Part shown: positions 11,648-21,249 of the stretch, piece by piece
Layout: the number at the start of each line of letters is the position of its first letter
Numbering within the stretch: the stretch's first letter is position 1
Source of the DNA: Ensifer adhaerens
GTDB lineage: Bacteria > Pseudomonadota > Alphaproteobacteria > Rhizobiales > Rhizobiaceae
Direction: 5' to 3'
Assembly: GCF_020035535.1 (NCBI RefSeq)
Contig: NZ_CP083349.1
Location: forward strand, 2,932,501-2,996,500
DNA length: 64,000 nt
Position numbers and translations under genes: made by a program
The notes under the pieces: generated by a model
What the model saw: the letters and a program-made list of their open reading frames with translations, nothing else
Told to the model about the DNA's origin: nothing
The model's database searches: none

Positions 11648-12922
11648 TTAACTCTTATCGAGACCGTAAGCGGAATGCAAAGTGCGAACCGCCAATTCGG
11701 CATAGGGACCATCGATCAGGATCGAAATCTTGATCTCGGAGGTGGTGATCGCCTTGATGTTGATGCCCTTGTCGGCGAGCGCACGGAAGGCCGAGGCTGC
11801 AACACCGGCGTGGCTGCGCATGCCGATGCCGATGACCGACACCTTGACGAGGCCGGCTTCGGACTGAACGACGTCGTAGCCAATCTTTTCCTTGTTGTCG
11901 CCGAGCACCTTCAGCGCCTTGTCGACGTCGCCCGACGGAACCGTGAAGGTCATGTCGGTCTTCGAGCCGTCTTCGGAAATGTTCTGGACGATCATGTCGA
12001 CGTTGATATGGGCTTCGGCAAGCGGCCCGAAGATCGCGGCGGATACGCCCGGCCGGTCGGCGAGACGGCGCAGCGAAATCTGGGCTTCATCCTTGGCATA
12101 GGCAATGCCGGTTACGACTTCCTGTTCCACGATCTCATCCTCATCACAAATCAGCGTACCGGGCGGATTGAGAAGGTCACCCATGCCCGGCGCATCGGGA
12201 TCTTCGAAAGACGAACGCACGAAGGTGCGGACCTTGTGCACCATGGCGAGCTCGACCGAGCGCACCTGCAGCACCTTGGCGCCGAGCGATGCCATTTCCA
12301 GCATTTCCTCGAACGCGATCTTCTTCAGCCGCCGCGCCTTCGGCTCGATGCGCGGGTCGGTCGTATAGACGCCGTCGACGTCGGTGTAGATGTCGCAGCG
12401 ATCGGCCTTGACGCCGGCGGCAATCGCAACGGCCGAGGTGTCGGAGCCGCCGCGACCGAGGGTGGCGACGCGGTTGTCGGGCCCAAGCCCCTGGAAGCCG
12501 GCGATGACGGCGACCTGGCCCTCACCCATGCGGCGGACGAGCTCGGCGCCGTCGATATCGAGGATACGCGCTGCGCCATGGGCGTTGTCGGTGCGGATCG
12601 GGATCTGCCAGCCCTGCCAGGAACGGGCATTGATGCCCATCGACTGCAGCGCGATCGCCAGAAGGCCGGAGGTCACCTGCTCGCCGGAAGCGACGATCGC
12701 ATCATACTCGCGCGCGTCGTAGAAAGGCGAGTTGGCGCCGGTTGCCTTCGGCATGTTCTGTACCCAGCCGACCAACTCATTGGTCTTGCCGGACATGGCG
12801 GAAACGACGACGGCAACCTCGTGGCCGGCATCGACTTCGCGTTTCACATGGCGGGCGACATTGTGGATGCGGTCCAAATCAGCGACGGAAGTTCCGCCGA
12901 ATTTCATCACGATGCGTGCCAT
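11648..12922 (-). CDS. lysC: Aspartokinase
   Basis: Aspartokinase phosphorylates aspartate, the entry step for lysine, threonine, methionine and diaminopimelate. The 424-residue protein begins with the kinase signature KFGGTSVAD (7-15) and has the amino-acid kinase domain to about residue 250. Two C-terminal ACT domains follow ([28 protein letters not shown] in the second), the usual site of allosteric feedback by lysine or threonine. lysA, the last enzyme of the lysine branch, lies at 50 kb. The 289-bp upstream gap carries a GCGCGC / GCGCGC hairpin but no clear riboswitch. Confidence 0.97.
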   Translation of the reverse strand: MARIVMKFGGTSVADLDRIHNVARHVKREVDAGHEVAVVVSAMSGKTNELVGWVQNMPKATGANSPFYDAREYDAIVASGEQVTSGLLAIALQSMGINARSWQGWQIPIRTDNAHGAARILDIDGAELVRRMGEGQVAVIAGFQGLGPDNRVATLGRGGSDTSAVAIAAGVKADRCDIYTDVDGVYTTDPRIEPKARRLKKIAFEEMLEMASLGAKVLQVRSVELAMVHKVRTFVRSSFEDPDAPGMGDLLNPPGTLICDEDEIVEQEVVTGIAYAKDEAQISLRRLADRPGVSAAIFGPLAEAHINVDMIVQNISEDGSKTDMTFTVPSGDVDKALKVLGDNKEKIGYDVVQSEAGLVKVSVIGIGMRSHAGVAASAFRALADKGINIKAITTSEIKISILIDGPYAELAVRTLHSAYGLDKS

Positions 12923-13211
12923 TTGCCTCTACCGGTACCCAAATTGCGCGCGTAAGGCGCGCGTGACAGGAAAGCCCCCGCCGGCGCCCGACGGTCAAAA
13001 AGCTTGGGAGACTTCTCGGACATCGGCAGTCACCGCTTCGGGGAGCGGAAAGTCGCGGCGTCTCTTAGCGGATCAGGGGGCCGCACGCAATGGCAAGGCG
13101 GCAGGAATAAGGCACGAACCCGAGGACTGGAAACGTGCACCGGCTCTGCGCGTGCCACTTGAAATTGCGATTGCGCCAGCTACGCTGCCAATGGGTGATT
13201 TGGGGTTCGAC

Positions 13212-14048
13212 ATGCTGACAAGACGCTTAGCTGCAACCGGACGCGTCGCTGGCTATCTCGCCGGCATACTCTCGACTATGCTCGTATATTCGACACCGGC
13301 GCGCGCCGCCGACTTCGACCAGGCGCGCATGGCCCCGCAGAGCGACTGGGCGGTGATCGTCAGCCCCTATGTCTGGGCGGCCAGCCTTAAAGGCGACGCA
13401 TCTCTCGCCGGCTTCGATACAGATGTCGACGTGCCCTTCAGAGATACGCTCGACCATCTCGATCTGGCGCTGATGGGCAATATCGAGCTGACCAACGGTC
13501 AATGGGGCGTCTATTTCGACGGCCAATACGTCCGCACCAGCCAGGACGAAGCGCTGCTGTCACACCAGATCGGCCTCGACATCAAGATGACGACGCTGGC
13601 CTTCGGCGCATTCTACCAGATCTACGAGCAGGAACTCGGCGGCAATACCGCCTTCGGCAAGCCCCGAACCCTGTCGATCGAGCCGACGATCGGCCTGCGC
13701 TGGACCAAGCTCGAAGCGGACGTGTCCGTGCTCGGCTTCGACACCAGCAAGAGCGCCGACTGGACCGATCCCTTCGTGGGCTTGCGCGTCAATGCCGATC
13801 TCAGCGAACGCTGGAACCTCGTTGCCGAGGCCGATGTCGGCGGTTTTGAAGTCGGCTCGAAACTCAGCGTCAACGCCCAAGCCTATCTCGGATACCGCAC
13901 CGAAATGTTCGGCCAGCCGACGATTCTGCGTGCCGGCTACCGGATGCTCTATCAGGACTATGAAAGCGACGACTTTACCGGAGTGAACAAGTTCCGCTGG
14001 GACGTGAACCAGCATGGCCCCGTCATCGGCTTTTCCATGCTGTTCTAG
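13212..14048 (+). CDS. Outer-membrane beta-barrel-like protein of unknown function
   Basis: A 278-residue secreted protein has a signal peptide ([10 protein letters not shown] ... STPARA, cleavage near residue 33). After that come alternating amphipathic strands ([44 protein letters not shown]) and a C-terminal phenylalanine (VIGFSMLF), typical of outer-membrane barrels recognised by BamA. I do not recognise a named family. I chose the ATG at 13212, six bases after GGGG; an alternative ATG lies at 13191. It stands divergent from lysC and 70 bases before the choloylglycine-hydrolase-family gene, with which it may be co-transcribed. Confidence 0.75.
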   Translation: MLTRRLAATGRVAGYLAGILSTMLVYSTPARAADFDQARMAPQSDWAVIVSPYVWAASLKGDASLAGFDTDVDVPFRDTLDHLDLALMGNIELTNGQWGVYFDGQYVRTSQDEALLSHQIGLDIKMTTLAFGAFYQIYEQELGGNTAFGKPRTLSIEPTIGLRWTKLEADVSVLGFDTSKSADWTDPFVGLRVNADLSERWNLVAEADVGGFEVGSKLSVNAQAYLGYRTEMFGQPTILRAGYRMLYQDYESDDFTGVNKFRWDVNQHGPVIGFSMLF

Positions 14049-14118
14049 TGCGCGGCGCGTTCGTCTCGACGCGCAAACCGGATGCTCTGAACACGCTCAA
14101 CCCGCAAAGGAGAATGGC

Positions 14119-15195
14119 ATGATGTTTATCGGAAAGTCCGCCGCCCGATCGACGACTTCCGCGATTGCCGCCCTTCTCATGCTTGGTCAGACAATGGCCG
14201 AAGCCTGCACCCGGCTCGTCTATCTCGGCCCTGATGACAACGTCATCACCGCCCGATCGATGGACTGGAAAAACGATGTCGCCACCAATCTCTGGGTGCT
14301 GCCGCGCGGCATCGAACGCAATGGCCAGGCCGGCCCCAACTCGTTCAAGTGGACGGCGAAGTATGGCAGCGTCGTTGCCACTGGCTATGACGTCTCCACC
14401 ACCGATGGCGTCAACGAGGCCGGGCTGAATGCCAACCTCTTGTGGCTGGTCGAATCCGAGTACCCTGACTTCAATGACAAATCAAAGCCGGGCCTGACGA
14501 TTGCCGCATGGGCGCAATATGTGCTCGACAGCTTCGCAACGGTCGAAGAGGCGGTCGCAGCGCTCGAGAAAGAGCCTTTCACGATCGTCACCGACAATGT
14601 GCCGGGCGAAAACCGGCTGACGACGCTGCATCTTTCACTCTCGGACAAGACCGGCGACAGCGCCATTTTCGAATATATCGGCGGCAAGCAGGTGATCCAT
14701 CACGGTCGCCAATACCAGGTGATGACCAATTCTCCGACCTTCGATCAGCAGCTGGCCCTGAACGCCTACTGGAAGCAGATCGGCGGCACCGTGATGCTTC
14801 CCGGCACCAACCGCGCGTCGGACCGGTTCGCCCGCGCCTCCTTCTACGTCAATGCCATCCCAAAGGACGAGAATGTGGATCGGGCGCTCGCGAGCGTCTT
14901 CAGCGTCATTCGCAACGCGTCGGTACCCTACGGCATCAACACGCCGGAGGAGCCGAACATCTCCTCGACCCGCTGGCGTACGGTCGTCGACCACAAGCGC
15001 CTGCTGTATTTCTTTGAATCGGCGCTGACGCCGAACACCTTCTGGGTCGATCTGAAGAAGATCGACTTTGCCAAGGCAACCGGCAAGGTGATGAAGCTCG
15101 ACCTCGGTGACAACCAGGATCACACCTATTCGGGCGATGCCACCGGCGACTTCAAGCCGGCCGAAGCGTTCAAGTTTCTCGGCCTGCAGATGTGA
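14119..15195 (+). CDS. Secreted choloylglycine hydrolase family (linear amide C-N hydrolase)
   Basis: This 358-residue Ntn hydrolase has a signal peptide (about 1-28) ending ...TMAEA, directly followed by the nucleophile cysteine (CTRLVYLGPDDNVITARSMDW). In this family the cysteine becomes the N-terminal catalytic residue after processing. The RSMDW motif and the Asn-containing block GVNEAGLNANLLWL match the active site. Members hydrolyse bile salts, penicillin V or N-acyl homoserine lactones; which substrate applies here cannot be read from the sequence. A periplasmic enzyme in a soil bacterium favours an acylase-type role. An AAAGGAGA ribosome site precedes the ATG at 14119. Confidence 0.9.
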   Translation: MMFIGKSAARSTTSAIAALLMLGQTMAEACTRLVYLGPDDNVITARSMDWKNDVATNLWVLPRGIERNGQAGPNSFKWTAKYGSVVATGYDVSTTDGVNEAGLNANLLWLVESEYPDFNDKSKPGLTIAAWAQYVLDSFATVEEAVAALEKEPFTIVTDNVPGENRLTTLHLSLSDKTGDSAIFEYIGGKQVIHHGRQYQVMTNSPTFDQQLALNAYWKQIGGTVMLPGTNRASDRFARASFYVNAIPKDENVDRALASVFSVIRNASVPYGINTPEEPNISSTRWRTVVDHKRLLYFFESALTPNTFWVDLKKIDFAKATGKVMKLDLGDNQDHTYSGDATGDFKPAEAFKFLGLQM

Positions 15196-15586
15196 GCACA
15201 CCGGCTCGAGGTTCGGCGCGAAGGCATTGAAAATTGCGCGCGACGGTGTTATTCACGCTGCCGCAACTCAATTCGAGAAAGGGGGGCTGCGCGTGATTAC
15301 ATTCTTCCGGCACCACCGCCAGCGTGGCCCCGTCCAAGCCCTGCAGATGCGTTTGCAGGGCTGACCGGACATACTTCGCAATCTCGCGAACCTATCCCTG
15401 GTCTGCCCAGAGTGATGCAGTGCGGAACCGCCCTGGTTCAAACGCCTGCATCGTCTTCCAATATCGAGCCGACGTGACCCACGCGCAGCAAGCATGCCGT
15501 TGTGGGTTCAAGCATCCGAAAACCCCGGCGTCAAATGCGCCGCCCATGGATGTCTCACCGTCGCTCGCGCAGTCCAGAGAACGACC
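15196..15586. other. Intergenic region with one possible micro-ORF
   Basis: These 391 bases between the hydrolase and the ABC-F gene contain no convincing gene. The only candidate is a 23-codon ORF starting GTG at 15293, six bases after a GGGGGG ribosome-like run, ending TGA at 15364. Its last codons form a hairpin (CCCTGCA / TGCAGGG, 15339-15360). The promoter of the ABC-F gene should lie here but was not resolved. Confidence 0.4.
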
Positions 15587-17119
15587 ATGGCCTTGATCAA
15601 TATCCGCAACCTCGGCGTCAGCCTGAGCGCACCGCTTTTTTCCAACCTCAACCTCTCGGTCGCCCCCGGTGACCGGATCGGCATCGTCGCTGCGAACGGG
15701 CGCGGCAAGTCGACCCTGCTGAAATCGATCGCCGGTAGCTTCGACCCGACCGCCGGCGAGATTACGCGCTCGCGTGGCCTGACCATCGGCCACGTCGAAC
15801 AGAACGTGCCCCCCTCCGTTCTGCCTCTCTCCTTCCACGACGCCGTTCTCTCGGCGCTTCCGGCCGACCAGGCGGAAAATGAAAGTTGGCGCGTCGACAT
15901 CGTTCTCGATTCCCTCGACGTGCCGGAGGTTCTGCGCCGCCGCGCGGTCTCGGAATTGAGCGGCGGCTGGCAACGTCTGGCGCTTCTCGCACGGGTCTGG
16001 GTTACTGATCCGGATGCGCTGCTGCTCGATGAACCAACCAACCATCTCGACCTTGCCAAGATCGCCCGGCTCGAGGCCTGGCTCAATGCCCTGCCGCGCG
16101 ATGTGCCGGTACTGGTCGCCAGCCACGACCGCGCCTTCCTGGATGCGACCACCAACCGCACGCTGTTCCTCAGGCCCGAGCAGTCGCCGATCTTCGCGCT
16201 TGCCTACTCACGCTCGCGCGCAGCACTCGATGAGGTGGATGCGTCGGAAGAGCGGCGCTACCAGCGCGACATGAAGGTGGCGCAGCAGCTTCGCCGCCAG
16301 GCCGCCAAGCTCAACAATATCGGCATCAATTCCGGCAGCGACCTTTTGACGGTGAAGACCAAGCAGTTGAAGCAACGGGCGGAACGGCTGGAGGACGCGG
16401 CAAAACCGGCGCATCAGGAACGTTCGGCCGGCGCGATCCGCCTCGCCAACCGCGGCACGCATGCAAAGATCCTGGTGACACTCGACGACGTCCAGGTGGA
16501 AACGCCCGACGGCATACCGCTCTTCCGCACGGGGAAACGCTGGATCTGCCAAGGCGATCGCATCGTCCTGCTCGGCGAAAACGGCGCCGGCAAAACACGG
16601 CTCGTCAACCTCATCCGGTCTGCGATCGAAGAACCCTCCCGTGCGCCCGAAGCGCTGAAGGCGACGCCCTCGCTGGTGCTTGGCTACAGCGACCAGACGC
16701 TTGCAGGATTGTCGGATGACGAGACGCCGCTTGCCGCGCTGTCGCGTCGGTTTTCGCTCGGCGATCAGCGCGCCCGCACCCTGCTTGTCGGCGCCGGCGT
16801 CGGCGTCGACATGCAGGAAAAGCCGATCGGCCGACTGTCCGGCGGCCAGAAGGCACGCCTTGCCATGCTAGTGCTGCGGCTGAAGGAGCCCAATTTCTAC
16901 CTGCTCGACGAGCCGACCAACCATCTGGACATCGAGGGTCAGGAGGCGCTCGAGGCGGAGTTGCTGAAACATGAAACGAGTTGCCTTCTCGTCTCCCACG
17001 ATCGCAGCTTCGTGCGCAATGTCGGCAACCGCTTCTGGCTGATCGAAAAGCGCCGTCTCGTCGAAGTCGAGGATCCCGAAGATTTCTTCGCCTCGGCAGC
17101 TGCGAGCGAGCTGGGGTAG
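15587..17119 (+). CDS. ABC-F family ATPase with duplicated ATP-binding cassettes
   Basis: A soluble 510-residue protein has two ABC cassettes and no membrane domain. Cassette 1 has Walker A AANGRGKST (near 35), signature LSGGW and Walker B LLLDEPTNHLD. Cassette 2 has Walker A GENGAGKT, signature LSGGQ and again LLDEPTNHLD. A linker of about 80 charged residues lies between them. This is the ABC-F layout: such proteins act on ribosomes, either as translation factors or as antibiotic-resistance proteins. The first signature is LSGGW, not LSGGQ, and there is no long C-terminal Uup-type extension. I started at the ATG at 15587; a 31-codon in-frame extension upstream looks noncoding. Confidence 0.9.
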   Translation: MALINIRNLGVSLSAPLFSNLNLSVAPGDRIGIVAANGRGKSTLLKSIAGSFDPTAGEITRSRGLTIGHVEQNVPPSVLPLSFHDAVLSALPADQAENESWRVDIVLDSLDVPEVLRRRAVSELSGGWQRLALLARVWVTDPDALLLDEPTNHLDLAKIARLEAWLNALPRDVPVLVASHDRAFLDATTNRTLFLRPEQSPIFALAYSRSRAALDEVDASEERRYQRDMKVAQQLRRQAAKLNNIGINSGSDLLTVKTKQLKQRAERLEDAAKPAHQERSAGAIRLANRGTHAKILVTLDDVQVETPDGIPLFRTGKRWICQGDRIVLLGENGAGKTRLVNLIRSAIEEPSRAPEALKATPSLVLGYSDQTLAGLSDDETPLAALSRRFSLGDQRARTLLVGAGVGVDMQEKPIGRLSGGQKARLAMLVLRLKEPNFYLLDEPTNHLDIEGQEALEAELLKHETSCLLVSHDRSFVRNVGNRFWLIEKRRLVEVEDPEDFFASAAASELG

Positions 17120-17156
17120 CAGCCGCTCAGGCGAATTCGTGGCCGACAGCAGTGAC

Positions 17157-17173
17157 GCCCGCGACGAGCGGGC
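17157..17173 (+). terminator. Possible terminator after the ABC-F gene
   Basis: GCCCGC and GCGGGC form a 6-bp stem with a GACGA loop, followed by GCCACCTTTCTG. The T-run is short, so this is a weak call. Confidence 0.4.
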
Positions 17174-17380
17174 GCCACCTTTCTGAAATTCAGTCAGGAA
17201 GGCGGCCGAACGATTACGCAGGCGGCTTCGCCGCCGTCAAAGACGTGCGTCAATCGAGCCTCGACGCTCCATCGGTAGTTGTGCAAGCCGCTTCTGATGC
17301 GAAAAATAAACCACTTGTAAATCGATATCAGTTTTGCCACTCTCTTCCGTGACAGGATATTCCGCAACGGGAGTGAGACA

Positions 17381-17932
17381 ATGCGCAAGGTCATCATGTG
17401 GGACATGGTCAGCGTCGACGGCTTTTTCGAAGCGCCAGGACACAACATCGACTGGTTCGTCTTCGAAGACGAACTCGCCGCCTATATCGGAGAATCGCAA
17501 CTTGAAGCGGACACTTTGCTTTTCGGCCGCGTGACCTATGAAATGATGGCCGCTTACTGGCCGTCAGCCGAGGGCGACATCGCTACCTTCATGAACGGCG
17601 TCGAGAAATTCGTCTTTTCGCGAACTCTGACATCCGCCAACTGGCACAGGACGACGCTCGTAAACGGCGACGCCACCAAGGAAGTCGAGCGCTTGAAGCA
17701 CCTCGATGGCGGCACGATCTTCGTTTTCGGCAGCGCGGATTTCGCAGCAGGGCTGATCGAGAAGGGCCTCGTCGACGAGTATCGCCTGGGCATCAATCCG
17801 GTGCTTCTCGGCAACGGCGTACCCCTGTTCAAGCCGGGGACGAGGCAGACGAAACTCAGACTGACCCATACCCGCCCGCTGAAATCGGGCGTCGTCATTC
17901 TGCACTACCAGCCGGAGACGGACGCAAGCTAG
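17381..17932 (+). CDS. Dihydrofolate reductase / RibD C-terminal family protein
   Basis: A 183-residue protein starts MRKVIMWDMVSVDGFFEAPGHNIDWF, the N-terminal pattern of the RibD-C/DHFR-like superfamily (YwjB/YyaP type). It continues with LLFGRVTYEMMAAYWP and a second nucleotide-binding block, GGTIFVFGSADFAAGLIEKGLVDEYRLGINPVLLGNG. These proteins bind NADPH, but most have no proven substrate, and classical folate reduction should not be assumed. The gene stands alone, with 260 bases upstream and 209 bases before ubiG. It belongs to the block that separates lysC from ubiG. Confidence 0.88.
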   Translation: MRKVIMWDMVSVDGFFEAPGHNIDWFVFEDELAAYIGESQLEADTLLFGRVTYEMMAAYWPSAEGDIATFMNGVEKFVFSRTLTSANWHRTTLVNGDATKEVERLKHLDGGTIFVFGSADFAAGLIEKGLVDEYRLGINPVLLGNGVPLFKPGTRQTKLRLTHTRPLKSGVVILHYQPETDAS

Positions 17933-18050
17933 GAGAAGCAGAGCATCGCTCCCGACAGTCCTGCGCCCATCTGGCTCATCGCCGGCTCTTGACTTCCCTG
18001 CCTGATCGTCCGACTTCACTACTGCATAGCTAGCTCCTTAAGTCGGGATC

Positions 18051-18118
18051 GATTTAAGGTTAAAATTATGCAGCAGCTTTAAAGCGTTACAGCGTCCTTT
18101 GCGCGCGCGGCGCTGTAG
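18051..18118. repeat. Dispersed rhizobial repeat element upstream of ubiG
   Basis: The stretch with TTAAAATTATGCAGCAG, GCGTTACAGCGTCCTTTG and a terminal CGGCGCTGTAG matches, from memory, an intergenic repeat common in Sinorhizobium. Inverted arms TACAGCG (18088-18094) and CGCTGTA (18111-18117) are visible. Compared with the form I remember, the central loop is shortened. Confidence 0.55.
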
Positions 18119-18141
18119 GGAAGATGCAAGGAGACGGCGAC

Positions 18142-18888
18142 ATGAGCGAGACCGCACGCACGACGATCGACCAGAGCGAGGTGGACCGCTTTTCCGCCAT
18201 GGCTGCGGAGTGGTGGGATCCGACCGGCAAGTTCCGGCCGCTGCATAAGTTCAATCCCGTTCGCCTCGCCTATATCCGTGACAAGGTGGCCGAGCATTTC
18301 GGGCGCGATCCGAGGAGCCCGCAACCGCTCAAAGGTCTGCGCGTGCTCGATATCGGCTGCGGCGGAGGTCTCCTGTCCGAACCGATGGCGCGCATGGGCG
18401 CCGACGTGCTCGGAGCCGATGCATCGGAAAAGAATATCGGCATCGCCAAGACCCATGCTGCCGGAAGCGGTGTGACGGTGGACTACCGTGCCGTAACCGC
18501 GGAAGCCCTCACCGAAGCCGGCGAAAGCTTCGATATCGTGCTCAACATGGAAGTGGTCGAACATGTCGCCGATGTCGATTTCTTCATGGCCACCTGCGCC
18601 CACATGGTTCGTCCTGGCGGCCTGATGTTCGTCGCCACCATCAACCGCACCATGAAGGCGGCGGCGCTGGCTATCTTCGCCGCCGAGAATGTCTTGCGCT
18701 GGCTGCCGCGCGGCACGCACCAGTATGAAAAGCTGGTGCGCCCGGAAGAGCTGGAAAAGCCGCTTGTGGCCAACGGTCTCGAAGTCACCGAGCGGACCGG
18801 CGTGTTCTTCAATCCGCTTTCCAATCAGTGGAACCTGTCCAGGGATATGGACGTCAACTACATGATCGTCGCCAAGCGCCCGCTATAA
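18142..18888 (+). CDS. ubiG: Ubiquinone biosynthesis O-methyltransferase UbiG
   Basis: UbiG carries out both SAM-dependent O-methylations in ubiquinone synthesis. The 248-residue protein shows the family N-terminus ([33 protein letters not shown]), SAM motif [19 protein letters not shown] (about 67-84) and the conserved [11 protein letters not shown] and [14 protein letters not shown] blocks. I chose the ATG at 18142, seven bases after AAGGAGA; the upstream in-frame ATG at 18124 overlaps that ribosome site. A repeat element sits directly upstream. Confidence 0.97.
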   Translation: MSETARTTIDQSEVDRFSAMAAEWWDPTGKFRPLHKFNPVRLAYIRDKVAEHFGRDPRSPQPLKGLRVLDIGCGGGLLSEPMARMGADVLGADASEKNIGIAKTHAAGSGVTVDYRAVTAEALTEAGESFDIVLNMEVVEHVADVDFFMATCAHMVRPGGLMFVATINRTMKAAALAIFAAENVLRWLPRGTHQYEKLVRPEELEKPLVANGLEVTERTGVFFNPLSNQWNLSRDMDVNYMIVAKRPL

Positions 18889-18903
18889 AGGCTGTCGGCG
18901 GGC

Positions 18904-19470
18904 TCAACCGGCCTGCCGTCGCTCCTGCCACTCGCGCTTCAACAGCGCATAGACGTATTCGTCGCCCCAGACATCGTTGAACCGGTCGTTCTCGATCAGA
19001 TGCGCTTCGCGGCGCATGCCGAGACGCTCTACGACGCCGACCGACCCTGTGTTGAGGGCGTCGAGCCGGGCAAAGATCCGGTGGAACTTGAGCGTCGAAA
19101 AGCCGAAATCGAGAACGGCGCCCATCGCCTCGGTCGCATAGCCCTTGCCGGCAAAAGCGGGATTGAAAATATAGCCGGTTTCCGCCTGCTCAGCCGCCCG
19201 GCTTGTGAGCTTCAGCAACGCCTCGCCGATCAGCGCACCATCCTCCTGCCGCTCGACCGCAAACACCGCGACATCCCCATCCTCGTCGAGCCGCGGCGCT
19301 GAAGCCTTGGCGAACTTCGCCCGCGCCGCCGTTTCGTCCAGCGGGTCCTGATAAAGATAGCGGTAAACCTCCGGCAGCCGGTGGTAGGCGAAGAAGGCCG
19401 GAAAATCGCCGGACACGAAGCGCCTGATGACGAGACGATCGGTGGAAATGCGAAGCTCGGACAATGTCAT
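18904..19470 (-). CDS. GNAT family N-acetyltransferase (RimJ/RimL-like)
   Basis: A 188-residue GNAT protein has the RimJ-type start ISTDRLVIRRFVSGDFPAFFAYHRLPEVYRYL and the acetyl-CoA binding region FNPAFAGKGYATEAMGAVLDFGF (about 115-137), followed by RLGMRREAHLIENDRFNDVWGDEYVYALL. This pattern is shared by enzymes that acetylate ribosomal-protein N-termini and by small-molecule acetyltransferases, so the substrate is open. It lies convergent to ubiG with a 15-bp gap and 101 bases downstream of the DUF1178 gene on the same strand. Confidence 0.88.
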   Translation of the reverse strand: MTLSELRISTDRLVIRRFVSGDFPAFFAYHRLPEVYRYLYQDPLDETAARAKFAKASAPRLDEDGDVAVFAVERQEDGALIGEALLKLTSRAAEQAETGYIFNPAFAGKGYATEAMGAVLDFGFSTLKFHRIFARLDALNTGSVGVVERLGMRREAHLIENDRFNDVWGDEYVYALLKREWQERRQAG

Positions 19471-19571
19471 TGGCTAAAAAACTCCCATGCAAAGCTGCGA
19501 GATGGGAAGCAAGACATTGTTTTTAAAGAGTTGCCGGCAAAGTTTGCGGCATCTCGCAGGCGCTAACCTGC

Positions 19572-20000
19572 TTAGTTGACCTCGTCTGGCAAGATCGGCA
19601 GCGGTGCGACTGCAATTCCTTCCTCAAGCAGGGCCACGGCCTCTTCCGCTGTCGCCTTGCCGATCAGACCGCGCTCTTCCGCTTCGCCATAGTGGATCTT
19701 GCGCGCCTCCTCGGGGAAGCGTTCGCCGACATCCTCGGCGTTCTCGCGCACAGTTTTCACCAATTCGCGGATCTTGGCGACCGTTTCCTTCTGCGCCTGA
19801 TCCATGATCACAGCGCGGGTCGCCTCCTTCTTGCGCGCGGTCGCAACCGACGGCGCCATCAGTTGCTTGGCAACGGCGGTCGAATTGCAGGTGGGGCAGG
19901 ACACCAGCTTGCGGTCGACCTGGCGGTCGAAATCGTCACTCGACGAGAACCAGCCCTCGAAAGCGTGGCCGTTGTCGCAGGAAAGCGTATAGCGGATCAA
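19572..20000 (-). CDS. DUF1178 family protein with an N-terminal Cys pair
   Basis: A 142-residue proteobacterial protein of unknown function has a likely metal-binding N-terminal part (CDNGHAFEGWF, then VSCPTCNS), a middle region KQLMAPSVATARKKE, and the conserved motif FPEEARKIHYGEAEERGLIGKATAEEA (about 95-120). Its start codon overlaps the stop of the nitrilase-family gene by four bases (ATGA), so translation of the two is probably coupled. This suggests a functional link, but no activity is known to me. Confidence 0.88.
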   Translation of the reverse strand: MIRYTLSCDNGHAFEGWFSSSDDFDRQVDRKLVSCPTCNSTAVAKQLMAPSVATARKKEATRAVIMDQAQKETVAKIRELVKTVRENAEDVGERFPEEARKIHYGEAEERGLIGKATAEEAVALLEEGIAVAPLPILPDEVN

Positions 20001-20854
20001 GCGGCGACGCCTCCCTTCCCGGTTAGCGCCACTTCATCGAGCACGAAACTGCGGGCGTTCTTCAAGTTCGGTATCTTGGCGCGCGCCGCATGCACCGCGG
20101 CAACGTCGATGTCTGCAAGCACGATTGCCTCGCCGGTCGGACCGGCCGATGCAAGCACCCGCCCCCAGGGATCGACGATCATCGAGTGGCCAAAGGTCTC
20201 GCGTCCGTCCTCATGCGTGCCGCCTTGCGCTGCGGCGATGACGAAGAGACCGTTCTCGATGGCGCGGGCACGAAGCAGGATTTCCCAATGCGCCTCGCCG
20301 GTTTGGCGCGTGAAGGCAGCGGGCACCGACATGATCTCCGCGCCGGCGACCGCCTGCTGGCGGAACAGTTCCGGGAAGCGCACGTCGTAGCAGATGGTGA
20401 AACCGAGCTTGCCGAAGCCGAGATCGGCAACGTGCGCCGTGCCGCCGGGCTGATAGGCAGCGCTTTCCCGCCAGCTTTCGCCGTTATCCAGGTCGACGTC
20501 GAACATGTGGATCTTGTCGTAGTGGCAGATCTTGCGGCCATCCGGAGCGAACAAGAGGCCGCGATTGGCGATCTTGCCGTCGGGAAGCGCGATCGGCGTC
20601 GAGCCGACATGGAGGTAGACGCCGAGTTCGCCGGCAAGCTTTGCCGCCTCACCTGCAATGATGTCGTTCGCCTCGTCTTTCAGGATCGCACGCAGGGCCG
20701 CGCGGTCCCGCTGGAGCGCGCCAGTCATTTCCGGCGTCTGGATGTAGGTCGCGCCTCGTGCCGCGGCGTCCCGTGCCAGCCGAACCATCGTCTCCGCATT
20801 CCTGTACGGATCGACGCCGGAACACATCTGAATGGCTGCGGCCTTGAAGATCAT
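19997..20854 (-). CDS. Carbon-nitrogen hydrolase (nitrilase superfamily, Nit-like)
   Basis: A 285-residue nitrilase-superfamily amidase has the complete catalytic triad: Glu in QTPEMTGALQRDR (about 43), Lys in CHYDKIHMFDVDL (about 113) and Cys in GFTICYDVRFPELFR (about 155). The sequence resembles Nit1/NitFhit-type omega-amidases, which in other organisms remove deaminated glutathione. The gene for glutaredoxin lies 90 bases upstream on the same strand, so a role in thiol repair is reasonable but inferred. DUF1178 overlaps its 3' end by four bases. Confidence 0.93.
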   Translation of the reverse strand: MIFKAAAIQMCSGVDPYRNAETMVRLARDAAARGATYIQTPEMTGALQRDRAALRAILKDEANDIIAGEAAKLAGELGVYLHVGSTPIALPDGKIANRGLLFAPDGRKICHYDKIHMFDVDLDNGESWRESAAYQPGGTAHVADLGFGKLGFTICYDVRFPELFRQQAVAGAEIMSVPAAFTRQTGEAHWEILLRARAIENGLFVIAAAQGGTHEDGRETFGHSMIVDPWGRVLASAGPTGEAIVLADIDVAAVHAARAKIPNLKNARSFVLDEVALTGKGGVAA

Positions 20855-20944
20855 CCTGGTTCAACTCCTGATGCACGCCACTGAGAAACGAAAACCCTCT
20901 CCCTCACCAGCGGCTCGCAAAATATCGCGTCTTCGGTCGCCGCT

Positions 20945-21202
20945 TCAGGCGGCAAGCATGCCGTCGAGCTTGCCGGCGCGTTCCAGCGCGTGCAGGTCGT
21001 CACAGCCGCCGACATGGATGTCGTTGATGAAGATTTGCGGGAACGTCGTGCCGCCATGCGACTTCTCGATCATCACCTGCCGAACCTTCGGATCATAGGT
21101 TGCATCATGCTCGAGGAAGGGCACGCCCTTGGTTTCCAGTAGTTTCTTGGCGGCCGAACAATAGCCGCAGAACTGACGCGTATAAATGACCACTGAAGCC
21201 AT
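20945..21202 (-). CDS. grxC: Glutaredoxin 3
   Basis: An 85-residue dithiol glutaredoxin reduces disulfides at the expense of glutathione. The active site is CGYC (in YTRQFCGYCSAAKKLL), and the glutathione-binding parts TTFPQIFIND and GGCDDLHALE are present. The ATG at 21202 gives the normal family length; an in-frame upstream ATG would add 17 residues with no similarity to the family. The comF stop lies 47 bases upstream and the nitrilase gene 90 bases downstream, all on one strand. Confidence 0.94.
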   Translation of the reverse strand: MASVVIYTRQFCGYCSAAKKLLETKGVPFLEHDATYDPKVRQVMIEKSHGGTTFPQIFINDIHVGGCDDLHALERAGKLDGMLAA

Positions 21203-21249
21203 GATCCTGAATCGCTCCTTCACCGGCCACCGTGCCGGACAACTGATTG

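Noticed and set aside
12940..12965. GCGCGC hairpin before lysC as a lysine riboswitch
   Set aside because: The sequence shows only a short repeat-rich stem, without the multi-helix core of a lysine riboswitch.
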